64,000 nt of DNA from contig OZ026601.1 in the NCBI GenBank assembly GCA_964020085.1, positions 20,113,930 through 20,177,929 of the forward strand, written 5' to 3'. The DNA is from Micromussa lordhowensis (taxonomy: Eukaryota; Cnidaria; Anthozoa; Scleractinia; Lobophylliidae). Positions 21,901 through 32,173 of the stretch are shown one piece after another. The notes under the pieces are model-generated. The model did no database searches. It saw nothing but the letters and a program-made list of their open reading frames with translations, and was not told the DNA's origin. The position numbers were made by a program, and so were the translations under genes. Within the stretch, counting starts at the first letter, position 1; the number at the start of each line of letters is the position of its first letter.

Positions 21901-24733
21901 CCAGTGCCACTGGGCACCAAGAGTATCATACAGCCAGTGTTTAATAAATCCTTCTAATCTTTGTGTAAAGAACCAGTCCACAATGTGAGGATTGTTTATA
22001 ACATTTTGCCGTTTTTCTTGATTTGAAATATCATCTGAATATTTTCCTAGTAAGTCATGTAATTCAGGCCAATGCATATCAGCTGATGAGAAGGTGAAGA
22101 AGAAAGTAGGAACCCCTTTGCTAGTCACAATTGCTTTAAGCTCTTCTCTTACTTTATACCAGTAGGCATTTGTCCCTGGTATATTTGCAACATAACGAGA
22201 CACTTTTGATATAAATATGTTTGAAGTATCATTTTGAGCCATATCCCTTAATTCATCAATTGTGAGATGAGCTTCACCAGGATTTTGTTTGAGAAATATT
22301 CCACTTTGTTGCAAAAGTCGTCTCCTTTGGATCATATCGAAAGCCCAGTATGCGAATCTTGGGTGTCTTGCAAATCTAGAAACCCACTGGCCATTATTAT
22401 TTTTTTCTGCAAATCGTATAAGATGTTTTACTCTTTCAAGTATAGAAACTTCTCTTAATAAAGATGGATCTAAAGGATCACCCTTTCCATCTGGAAATAG
22501 TGTTGGAAAAGCCATGGTAGCTAAATATAGTGTGTGATATTCATTGAGTGGCTGATCACTTATTGTAGGCCAATCAATAACGTTCTCCTGTCCAAAAATA
22601 ACTTTCCTTATAGCCTCTATCTGTTGTTCCTTTTGTTGTCCAAGAGGCAAAAAACTGTTTTTTTCTGTTTTTTGGTTATAAACTTGGTCCTCTTCTGGTA
22701 ACAAGGTTTCACTATCTGGTACTATTTCATCATTTGTATAAATGGTCAAAATATCTGTGGGAACACCATTTTCAGGTAAGGAGTTCAAAGCATCTCAATT
22801 AACTTTTAAACCTTGATAGTGTGGATTGTTATTTATAAGCCACAAAAGAGCTGCATGTACTTTTGGCCTTCTAACTGTCACATTTTTCATAGTGTTCTGT
22901 TTACCCCTCATTTGAACAATTATTATTGGCAAATCTTTTGGAAATCTAGGCAAAATAGAAGCCAATTCTTTAACTGCTTGAGGTAAATTAATGCAGTGTC
23001 CAGAATAACCTCTTTGGCCGCCTGGCTTTATGTAAACTCTCATAATAGGCATTGCACGTGCAATTAACATTTCCTCAGTTTGTGTCAGTTCCTGAAGTTC
23101 AGGTGGCACTTTGGAAGGAATCATATGATTTTCACAAGAAAATTTTTTGGGCAAAGTTTTATCTCTTGAACATCTCAAACAGATATATTTGTTTGAATTT
23201 TTGGGAGTGGATTTTAATGCCCATCGTTCTTGACAAATTGTGCACTGTATCATAGCAAATTTTATTGATTTGTGAAATTTTGTTACATTTTGCTTTGCCC
23301 AAGCTTGTTCATGAAGACATCCATGCATGCTGTCAAATTTTGACAGGTACATGGACTGTGTTTTGTTTGAATTACTTTTGTTTTTGCACGTTGGTTTACT
23401 TCTTTGCATAGAATTGGAGGCAGTACTGTTTTCCAAATTACTCTGTGGTACTGTAGATTGCTCATTATGCTGAATTTTGTTGTCTTTCTCCTTATCAGTA
23501 TCAACATGTTCTTTTTCATTGTTACTTTCCCTAAGACCAAACTGGCTACATGCAGTATCTTTTTCAACATTGGTATGTTCTGTGTTCTTTGCTACCTTAC
23601 TTCTTACAAACTCAATTTGTTCTTGACAATCTACATCAAGGGATCGCTTTTTTGTTATCAATATATCTTTTTCACTCCTGGCTAGATGTGTTCTTTTATA
23701 TTCTTGGGCTTTTTGTAACCTAGTAGTTTTAGCATATGTTGTCTCTAGTGATCTACGTTTTGCAACATAAAGTCTGTTTCTATACTGACGGCTTCGAATA
23801 TTAGCTTGATCCAGAGATGTTGTAGATACATAATGCAGATTGCAAAGGTAACCAATAATTATATGATTTGGTTGCTCTTCCTCAGATAGAGGAGTAATAA
23901 TAATAGATTCGGAATTAACTTCTGAAGAAACAATGTGTATTACACAGTTTAGTGTATTGGCCACTGCTTGTATAATTAAATTGTCACACCAAGTTCCTAT
24001 GGTAGACATCCTACTTATGTAAGTATCCCAGGTTTCACCTGTTACACTGTGAATAAACATTTCTGCATGATCTCTTAAGTACCTTATTCCAGCCATTCGA
24101 ATTTGAAAATGTAACCCTGCATCACCATGAATTTTGATGAGAAACATTTAAAAAACCAATCTCCTTGTCCACCTACATCAACTGGTTTCAACCCAATTGT
24201 TGCCAGGCGCTCTGTTAGTCGCAATATTGAAGAATTTAATGCAACATTTGTATTTGATATTGAAAGGCAATTCTGGTCCATGCCACCTTGCAAATAAGTT
24301 GACTGAGAGCTATAAATGTTTGAACCTGAATTACTTGATATTGACTTGTACACAGAACTTGTGTGAAAGGTCAACGAGTCGTTTGATTTCAGAGTGAAAC
24401 AATCATCCGATTTCACAGATGCATTATTCGCTTCAAAGAGCGATCGACATGTTTTCAATTCTTTTGCCTCAACGGACATACTGAGTGACAAAGAGCACGA
24501 CTCAACGGTCGAATTATCAGCCACAAACTGCACAGATTTTGAATTATTGGCCTCCACGGGCGAAGAACTCGCGTGAAAGTACAAAGAGTCCTTCGATTTC
24601 ACACTTGAGTGATTCGCTTCAGCGAACGATGCGCACTTTGAATCGCTTACTGCAAGCTTACTATTATTTCCCACATTCTTCCGAAACCACCAAGCTGACC
24701 TTGATGAATATTTTCACAAGCAAATGAAGACAT
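18952..24733 (-). pseudogene. Helitron transposase: OTU, HUH Rep and Pif1-like helicase
   Basis: The main frame runs 24147-18952, interrupted only by a TGA at 22795-22797. The N-terminal OTU protease region (24240-23850) is split by a frameshift near 24145. Its catalytic motif reads VDVGGQGDWFF where GDCFF is expected, so the active-site Cys is lost, while LGTW-type and HYVS segments remain. The Rep part has the HUH motif HRGSIHCHG (about 21875) and the tyrosine motif YLTKYAAK (about 21265). The helicase has Walker A GVAGTGKS (about 20262), IIIDEFSM (20040), [10 protein letters not shown] (19920), [16 protein letters not shown] (19190) and [10 protein letters not shown]. Rep nicks and joins DNA; the SF1B helicase unwinds for rolling-circle replication. 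Likely start: ATG 24733 (MSSFACENIHQ), which needs another shift near 24700. Confidence 0.85.
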
Positions 24734-25434
24734 CTAGCGAATCAAAACACTGAGAAATACTTACCTACTTGTTTTATAGCAAAGATCGATCTTCCAGCTC
24801 CTCTGTGCATATTAGATTCCTCTGTGCGTAAGATTCCTCTGTGGGTAAAACACAATTCATCATTAATACGTTCTTGACTTTGATGAATGTTTTCACAAGG
24901 AAATGAAGACATCTAGCGAATCAAAACATTGAGAAATACTTACCTACTTGTTTTATAGGAAAGATCGATCGAAAACGCCTCCAGCTCCTCTGTCCAAAAC
25001 GCCTCGAGCTCCTCTCTGCGTAAGATTTATCTGTGCGTAAGACACAATTCATCATTAATACGTTCTTGACTTTGGTGAATGTTTTCACAAGCAAATGAAG
25101 ATATCTAGCGAATCAAAACATTGAGAAATACTTACCTACTTGTTTTATAGCAAAGATCGATCGAAAACGCCTCCAGCTCCTCTGTGCAAAACGCCTCGAG
25201 CTCCTCTGTGCGTTTAAAGATTCCTCTGTGCGTAAGATTTATCTGTGCGTAAGACATAATTCATCATTAATACGTCCTTGACCTGGATGAATATTTTCAC
25301 AAGAAAATGAAGACATCTAGCGAATCAAAACATTGAGTAATACTTACCTACTTATTTTATAGCAAAGATCGATAGTGAAAATGCCTGGAGCTCCTCTGTG
25401 CGTAAGATTCCTCTGTGCGTAAGAACGTGGTTCT
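24711..25434 (-). repeat. Four tandem copies of a promoter-like unit at the Helitron 5' end
   Basis: Units begin at 24711, 24890, 25082 and 25294 (lengths 179, 192, 212 and a partial copy). On the minus strand each holds a TATAAAA box (24772, 24951, 25143, 25355), then AGTAGGTAAGTATT and, about 45 bp further, CTAG-ATG-TCTTCATTT. The ATG is kept in three units and mutated to ATA in the third. Spacers contain repeated GCGTTTTC/GAGGAGCT and CTTACGCACAGA motifs. The gene-proximal unit supplies the presumed start codon of the Helitron protein. Confidence 0.75.
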
Positions 25435-25868
25435 CATTTCTCAAGTGCAGAACGAGGTGTGCCCGGATAATATGTCAGCCACGTGATTTGCGCATGATTG
25501 TCATTTCAACTATCCCGGATAATGCTCTACTGCGCAGGCTTCGAGTCTGACATCCAACAAAATTTTGGATTTTTTCCGTATCGACCAGAATAGTATGCTG
25601 CCTCGCTAACGCTCGCCAGCAAAAATCACTCTTGTATGTTTTTGTTTGTTTTATTCATAGCTATTGTGATCTTACAAAAATTTAGAGAGGCAATATCTAC
25701 TGCTGTGCAATATTTTAGATGCTACTCATCCAGTATAAAATCACCCTTCAGGAGTAAAGTCGATTGTACCAAGATTCTGTAAATATATTGAATCCCTGTT
25801 CTTGTAACAAAAGCTAGCGGCAAATGTACCAGATTGCAATTGTCACTACCGCGAATACTTAGCTAGTA
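25435..25868. other. Non-coding stretch
   Basis: Contains two CCCGGATAAT motifs (25457 and 25523) but no coding frame or element end that I can support. The Helitron 5' terminus may lie here. Confidence 0.35.
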
Positions 25869-27459
25869 CCAATTTCACCAGTTCTTTTTACTTTGAACCG
25901 GTCATTTCGTCTGACATAGAGTTAGAAATCTCGCTTCTACAATCTAAAAAGGCTTATGGGCTATATTCATGTCCTATTCGCGTTTTGAAATGTGCAAAGA
26001 ACGTACTTTCACCTCCCTTAGCCGAGCTTATCAACCTCTCTGTTCAAACTGGAAAGTATCCTTCCAAGTTAAAACACGCAAAAATTATCCTGGTATACGA
26101 AGGCGACGATGAGACCGACCCTAGCAACTACCGTCCTATTTCGTTACTTTCCATCTTTAACAAGATTTTTGAAAAAAAAAAAATTATGTACAACCGATTA
26201 AAATCATACATCGAAGATAATGGACTTTTATATAAAGCCCAGTATGGCTTTAGAGAGACATTTTCCACTCAGCATGCAATTTTGGACATTGTGAGTATGA
26301 TACAAACAAATATGGACAAAAAAATGTTTACATGTGGCATTTTTCTGGACTTTAAGAAAGCGTTCGATACGGTCAATCACATTATTTTACTTGATAAATT
26401 GCACCATTATGGGATTAGAGGTATTGTACATGAGTGGTTTACGTCGTACTTAGCTAATCGAACACAAACAACACACATTGACAATGACCATATTTCATCC
26501 AAGAAGAACTCGATAAATGGAGTTCCACAAGGGTCTGTTCTAGGTCCTTTACTTTTCCTGATTTATATCAACGACATTTATCTGTGTAGCAATAAACTTG
26601 GCTTTTATCTATTTGCTGATGACACAAACCTATTATATGCTGACAAGGACCTGAATACCCTGGAAACCGTTGTTAATAATAGCTAAATAGTGTCTGTAAC
26701 TGGCTTAATGCTAATAAACTAACCATTAATGCAAAGAAATCAAACTTTGTCATCTTTAGGCCAGCACAAAAAAGAATTAATCGTCAGCCGTGTATCAGAA
26801 TTCCGGATAAGAAAAATAATGGATTCACGCTTCTTGAATGCAAAGATTATGTACAATTTTTAGGAGTACTGATTGACAAAAACCTAACCTGGAGGCCTCA
26901 TATTGATCATATCGCCTCAAAGATTAGCAAAATAATAGGTATAATTGCCAGGCTGAGGCACCATGTACCTTTAAATACCCTTCTTCAAATTTACCGTTCG
27001 CTGATATTTCCCTACACGCTCTATGGTATACTTGCTTGGGGTCAGGCTTCTCAGTGTGAATTAAAAAAGATTCTCACTCTACAAAAGCGCGCACTCCGCC
27101 TAATTTTCTTTGCCAGTAATAGATCCCATGCCATCCCTCTTTTTGTTGCTTCCAACATCTTACCTGTTAATATGCTCTACATTGAAACGGTCTCCACCAT
27201 AATGCATGATGTTTCTACTCATTGTACACCTAAAAATATTCGTGAACTTTTTATACATGCATCTGACGTTCATGCATATAATACGCGTTTCTCGGGTGCA
27301 GATAATCTTTTTGTACAGAAATCTAGATTGAATATGAAACTTAAGTCATTTCCTGCGTTCGGTACGAGATTGTGGAACTGTGTACACCCAGGTTGGCGTA
27401 AGCTCACGAAAAGAGCATTTAAAAGAAAAATTCATAACTTGCTTCTAACTGTACTTTAG
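25869..27459 (+). pseudogene. Reverse transcriptase of a CR1/L2-like LINE, truncated and frameshifted
   Basis: Open from about 25869 without its original start. RT motifs in order: NYRPISLLSIFNKIFEK (26128), QYGFRE (26242), GIFLDFKKAFDTVNH (26336), GVPQGSVLGPLLFLIYINDI (26520) and the catalytic FADDTN (26609). The frame ends at a TAA at 26684-26686. Coding continues after a frameshift near 26690 with WLNANKLTINAKKS, FLGVLIDKNLTWRPHID and a C-terminal region ending at 27459. Inactive because of the truncation and the shift. Confidence 0.8.
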
Positions 27460-27745
27460 ATTGAGGACTATGTTGATGCCCATTCTGTAATATTGAATTT
27501 AAACACAAGTAATTATTAAACTCTATAGCTATCAATTTCGCATGTAGTCGTATTTTTTACTTTACACATTTTAATTTGCTTTACCCTTGTACTGTTATTG
27601 TACATGTATCTATTTAGTAACTGTATCTATTCACTTTTTGCACAGTAAATATATATTTTAAATAGTACAACCCGCCTAGATTAGCTCTGCTATAAGCGGG
27701 TGTGTAATCCTTTAAACTATAGACTCAAATAATAATAATAAATGG
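25869..27745 (+). mobile_element. 5'-truncated non-LTR retrotransposon (CR1/L2/Jockey group)
   Basis: Contains only the reverse transcriptase and C-terminal part of a LINE. The 3' end has a GC-rich stem (cccgcc with a later gcgggt, about 27669-27701) and finishes in a short AATA run (27727-27742) instead of poly(A), as is usual in the CR1/L2 group. No endonuclease domain remains. Confidence 0.75.
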
Positions 27746-28220
27746 TTATGGTTAAATGGTTATAACAACATAACATACTCCATGATTTGTAGAACCGCAT
27801 CAAGATTATGAAACATAATTTTTAAGCTAACATACTCCCATCGTTACCTCCAAAACGAAACAAATAACTATGTTTGGTTTGGTTTGTTTTAGTAGCAGCG
27901 AACTGAGCAGTGTTTGAGCATGCAAATGTATCTGGTTCTTGTTGGGAAATCAGAGACATGTTTTCTATCGCAATGAGAATTTAATATGAGATTCTGCAAT
28001 CCTTCTAGGAAAGAACAGGTTTGCAGACACCTGTTAATCTACAAAGAAAGTATTGTGATCACTGCACAATCAACTCAGTTGAAGATTCATTTTTTATTTC
28101 ATTGCGTGTCATAGATGACCTAAGAAATTCCCTTTCTGATAAAAGCAGTGAACGAATTTGTCTATTCATGAATTTTAGTTATCATGAAACTATCCTTTTA
28201 GATAATGCTGATCCAAATAT
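27746..28220. other. Spacer with one unassigned plus-strand frame
   Basis: A plus-strand frame (28021-28251) follows an acceptor-like ttctag at 28010. Its product contains CDHCTINSVEDSFFISL and matches nothing I recognise. It runs straight into the conserved element end at 28221, so it may belong to that element's flank. Confidence 0.25.
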
Positions 28221-28269
28221 ATGTGACCTTCCACGGGAAAATGTACACTAACGCTTTTCCCTTAAACGG
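28221..28269. repeat. Conserved terminal repeat of an AACG-rich element (left-facing copy)
   Basis: About 49 bp (core CCACGGGAAAATGTACACTA, then ACGCTTTTCC) that recurs as a reverse complement at 55939-55987 with few mismatches. AACG-rich sequence follows to the right until it is cut by the LINE at 28293 and resumes at 30130-30205. Confidence 0.75.
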
Positions 28270-28292
28270 GCAAAAACTAACGGCTAACAAAC

Positions 28293-30130
28293 GGTTTTTT
28301 TTTTTTTTTTTTAAATAATTAAGCAATTTTATTTACAACTCGAAACACTTACACTACTTACAGAACGAATATTATACTTACACATACATGCTACTTACAT
28401 TACATTACTTTACTTACACTACTCAACATCTCTCTACTTATTACAACACTTCAGTGATTGGTATAATCACTAGTAATCTCTAGTACTTATTTTTACTTTT
28501 TGTTTCCTAGTACGACAATACAATCTAGTTATTTCTTTTCCGAACACCATTACATTGTTTACTAAAACCTATTTATGATAAATTTAATATGTGACCTTTA
28601 GATCTCGACTGTTACAAAAACAAAAAGAAGAAAAGAGACTGGTTATATGAACAAAGAACAGATACTGTCCTGAAAAGCTATATATATGCATCACCAACTA
28701 ACCACATGTTTACGTTGGACTACTTATCAGGAGTGAACCACTGGGCGATACTCAGTGAATATTTTAAAGATTATAGACATGGGATGAGGAGAAACATTTA
28801 CCTGGAGTGATTCTTGTTAATGAATATTTTCAAGGTTATTATTTAACGAGTAATTTGTCGATAAACTCGTGAATGGAGATGGTTTTGCTATTTGTTTTGT
28901 TTGCATATATGTATTGGCGCATAGCTAAGGTGGTGTAGTTAAATTTCTTTTTTATTCGTGCATCACAAGTGCTAGAAAAGATGCCAAACAAGACTTCCTC
29001 GGTGGTTGGGAGGATCTGACATAGGTTTGTTTGGTTGAACCATTGAATGACCTTTTGTTCAAAGGTCTTAGTGAACGGGCATTCAATAAATGTGTGCTCG
29101 ATGGAGTCTTTATCTCCACAGTACAGACATTTGTTGTCAGGCTTGATTCCAAATCTGAACAGTTCTTTGTTTGTTACTATAATTCTATGGATGAGTTTAA
29201 ATTGAAACTCTTTGAGCTTAGTTTCCTTGCAGATGTTTTTCAAAGACTCGAAAATCTTGCCCCAAGTATCGCTATTTATTGATAGATTTTGGCTCCAGCG
29301 TAGAGGGCCCGTATGGTCCTCGTTGTGAGTTTTTGCATTAAGCAGTTTATAAAAATCTCTTGACTTGGCCTTACCTAGATTAATTTGTACAGTTTCGCCC
29401 AGAGGGAAGATGTTATCATTGCTGGTGAAAAAAGGTTTGTTGAAGCCGTCGGTCTGTTTGGCAATGGAACGAAGGTGCTTCGGGATGGCGCTTATCACTT
29501 GATAATATTGGAGAAAATTAGTTTGGCATGAGTATTTGAGTGAGAATTCCTGGAATGTCAAGAAGTTGCCGCTTTCAGTAAGTAGGTCTTTAATTGAAAT
29601 AATTCCCTTTTTAAACCATTTACTAAAAAAAATCAGTTTGCCGCCCACAAGTATTTCTTTGTTGTTGAACAAAACTATATCTTGTTTTTGGTAGTAATTA
29701 TAAAGAGTTTTTAATTCATTAAAACTATCAAGAATTCTTTTGTAAAAGGTCGGAAGGTCGTTGAAAAAAAACGCATCACAGTTGCATCTTAAAAGAAAGT
29801 TCAGTCCTCCCATTTTCTTGAGAAAGTGGTTAGGTATGGTGCGCCAATTCCTTTTGTCAGAGGCCAGGATTCTAGGGATCCATGCTAGCTTTAAAGCCTT
29901 GAACATTATGTTGGGATCAGTCACACGGATTCCGCCCCTATTTGGTTCTTGATAAAGACCAGATCTTTTTATTTTATCTTTTTTATTTGGCCACAGAAAT
30001 TTAAAAGATTTAGTTTTCACTGTCTCCGCAATTCCCTGAGGAACCACTAGGTTTGAAGCAGAATAGACAAGTTGCGATAATCCCAGGGTTTTTAGTATCA
30101 TAGCTCTTCCGAATATTGTCAAGTCTCTTG
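28293..30130 (-). mobile_element. 5'-truncated L1/Tx1-type LINE
   Basis: A minus-strand LINE 3' half with its poly(A) tail seen as a T-run at 28294-28313. The flanks share CAAACGGTT (left 28289-28297, right about 30141-30149), a plausible target duplication. Both flanks are AACG-rich repeat sequence, so the LINE landed inside that repeat. It is a different subfamily from the element at 5634-10865. Confidence 0.8.
28839..30122 (-). CDS. C-terminal part of LINE ORF2
   Basis: A 427-codon frame, open throughout, collinear with the last third of ORF2 at 6994-10720. Shared blocks include GRAMILKTLGLSQLVYSAS and FLWPNKKDKIKRSGLY, and the zinc-knuckle region CLYCGDKDSIEHTFIEC is conserved. It begins directly at the 5' truncation point, so endonuclease and reverse transcriptase are absent and the first Met is incidental. 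It would not function by itself. Confidence 0.85.
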   Translation of the reverse strand: MTIFGRAMILKTLGLSQLVYSASNLVVPQGIAETVKTKSFKFLWPNKKDKIKRSGLYQEPNRGGIRVTDPNIMFKALKLAWIPRILASDKRNWRTIPNHFLKKMGGLNFLLRCNCDAFFFNDLPTFYKRILDSFNELKTLYNYYQKQDIVLFNNKEILVGGKLIFFSKWFKKGIISIKDLLTESGNFLTFQEFSLKYSCQTNFLQYYQVISAIPKHLRSIAKQTDGFNKPFFTSNDNIFPLGETVQINLGKAKSRDFYKLLNAKTHNEDHTGPLRWSQNLSINSDTWGKIFESLKNICKETKLKEFQFKLIHRIIVTNKELFRFGIKPDNKCLYCGDKDSIEHTFIECPFTKTFEQKVIQWFNQTNLCQILPTTEEVLFGIFSSTCDARIKKKFNYTTLAMRQYIYANKTNSKTISIHEFIDKLLVK

Positions 30131-30205
30131 CAAACGGTTAACAATCGCTTTTTCAAAACGTTCAAACGGTTTGGTAAACGCTTTTAACGGGTGAGCGAAA
30201 ATTTC
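30130..30205. repeat. AACG-rich repeat segment, right part of an interrupted element
   Basis: The sequence around CTTTTTCAAAACGTTCAAAC and CGCTTTTAACGG is nearly the same as 54773-54833 in the same orientation. It continues the element whose end lies at 28221, now split by the LINE. Confidence 0.7.
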
Positions 30206-30419
30206 TTATACCTGGCACGAAATTGGATAGGAAATTTCGGTGGAGTTTTTTTTATGCTCGACTATCTCGACTGCCTTCCACATATATCAACTTTGGTTCT
30301 TTTCTAGTAGGTATGTAAGTACTTCGGGGGAAAATGTTTTTGCATGTTTGAGAAGTTTATACAGTATATTGTTTAACAATTAGCATCCAATAGAGCTTAC
30401 TTTAATCTTCTCACGTGTA
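30206..30419. other. Short spacer
   Basis: No feature seen between the AACG repeat and the satellite. Confidence 0.3.
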
Positions 30420-31625
30420 CGGCACTATATTGAGATTCCACTCTACTGCAACTGTAGTATACGGCAACACCATTATACAGCTTTTTTGGACTGCTCTCAC
30501 CTACACTAAACTTTTCCGTACTCTACTATAACAGCTCAACCTGCAAGCTACCAATATAACTATACTCAATAGTCACAACTGAACTAATCTTTACCCCACG
30601 AAGACAACTACATTCTACGATTACAACTCGACTCGTATCTACTGTACTCTACCCCACCAACACAACTACACTCTACGATTACAACTCAACTCAAGTCATA
30701 TCGACTGTACTCTACTCCACCAAGAGAGCAGCACTCTATTATTTAAAACTCCACTCACCTTATTCCACTCAATGAAAACAACTATACCCTAGTTAACCTC
30801 TATCACCACTAGACTCTACCATTACAACTTACTTCACAGCTACTCCACTGCACTCGAGCAATACAACTACACCCTACCATTAGGACCCAGCTCACCTCGA
30901 CTCCACTCTACCCCAGCAACACAACTAGACTCTACAACTACAATGCAACTCACCTCAATTCTACTCGACTCCACCATGAAAACTATACTCTACCATTACA
31001 ACTCAACGCACCTCGACTCCACTCTACCCCAGCAACACAACTAGACTCTACAACTACAACGCAACTCACCTCAAGTCTACTCGACTCCATCATGAAAACT
31101 ATACTCTACCATTACAACTCAACGCACCTCGACTCCACTCTACTCTACCTCAGCCATACAACAAGACTGTACAATTACAACGCAACTCACCTCAAGTCTA
31201 CTCTACTCCACCATCCCAACTATACTCTACCATTACAACTCAACGCACCTTTACTCCACTCTACTCGACCTCAGCAACACAACTACACTGTACCATTACA
31301 ACGCAACTCACCTCGACTCTACTCGACTCCATCATGATAACTATACTTTACCACTACAACTCAACTCACCTCGCCTCGACTCCACTCGACTTAAACAACA
31401 CAACTAGACTGTACCATTACAACGCAACTCACCTCGACTCGACTCGACTCCATCACGATAACTATACTCTACAATTACAACTCAACTCACCTCGACTCCA
31501 CTCTACTCGACTTCAGCAACACAACTAGACTGTACCATTACAACGCAACTCACCTCGACTCGACTCGACTCCACCCGACTCCACCAACAACGTAACTACA
31601 TGCTCTACCTTCACGACTTAACCCA
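30420..31625. repeat. 121-bp satellite with strongly biased base composition
   Basis: Degenerate tandem units built from CTCGACTCCACTCTAC-, CAACACAACTA- and CCATTACAACTCAACTCACC-like motifs. The marker CCATCATGAAAACTAT and its variants recur at about 30973, 31087, 31209, 31330 and 31451, giving a unit of about 121 bp made of two similar halves of about 60 bp. The plus strand is almost free of G. The open frames through it (31092-31528) are by-products of the repeat. Confidence 0.85.
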
Positions 31626-32141
31626 CTTGAGCCCAATAAACCATAAACCCCAAATGTATTCCTTTCATTTTGAATTTTGTTGTAACAATTTTCAACAGGC
31701 GCTGTATCTTCGTTGAAGAGCAATTGTGATTATCATCTTGGTACCCTAAACTGAAAATTGGTCAGGAGCCTTAGATTACGCAGTCATCAGTCAGGACCTT
31801 ACTGTATCTTCAGCTTGTCAATCAATATCTACTATTCTGCATGCACTCTTGTAACTTACCGTACTTTGTAAAGTAAACGCCTCCTAAGTTTAATTAAAAA
31901 AATTGTCAGTATTTACCCCTTTTTTTTTTCGAGGCAGTCTTTTAAGCGCGAAAATACTTTTTATATATATTTATTACAAACTGGATCATCGTACAATGCA
32001 ATTCCAGCGTTTTGATTGGCTTAGCGGCCATGGTATATTATACCATACCCGAGAAATAGCGTCCATTAAATTGCCTTCTAGTTGCTGTAGTAAAGCGAAA
32101 TCTGAAAGATCTAGCAATATTTGTTTATGATTTTAGTAAAA

Positions 32142-32173
<32 letters not shown>

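Larger units (their letters stand above)
16881..25434 (-). mobile_element. Helitron (rolling-circle DNA transposon)
   Basis: Minus-strand order: repeated 5' region (25434-24711), OTU plus Rep plus Pif1-like helicase gene (24733-18952), then an RPA-like gene (18782-16881). This gene set is diagnostic of animal Helitrons. The outer limits are those of the recognisable content; the 5' TC and 3' CTRR termini were not identified. The element carries few disabling changes (one stop and one or two frameshifts in the large gene). Confidence 0.85.

Noticed and set aside
18952..22788. A separate Helitron helicase gene starting at 22788
   Set aside because: The apparent start is a TTG directly after a TGA, in the same frame as the upstream 24147-22795 part. 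One gene with a premature stop explains it better.
31092..31528. Plus-strand frames with repeated YHYNSTHL-like peptides
   Set aside because: By-product of the 121-bp satellite; no start context, splice sites or domain.
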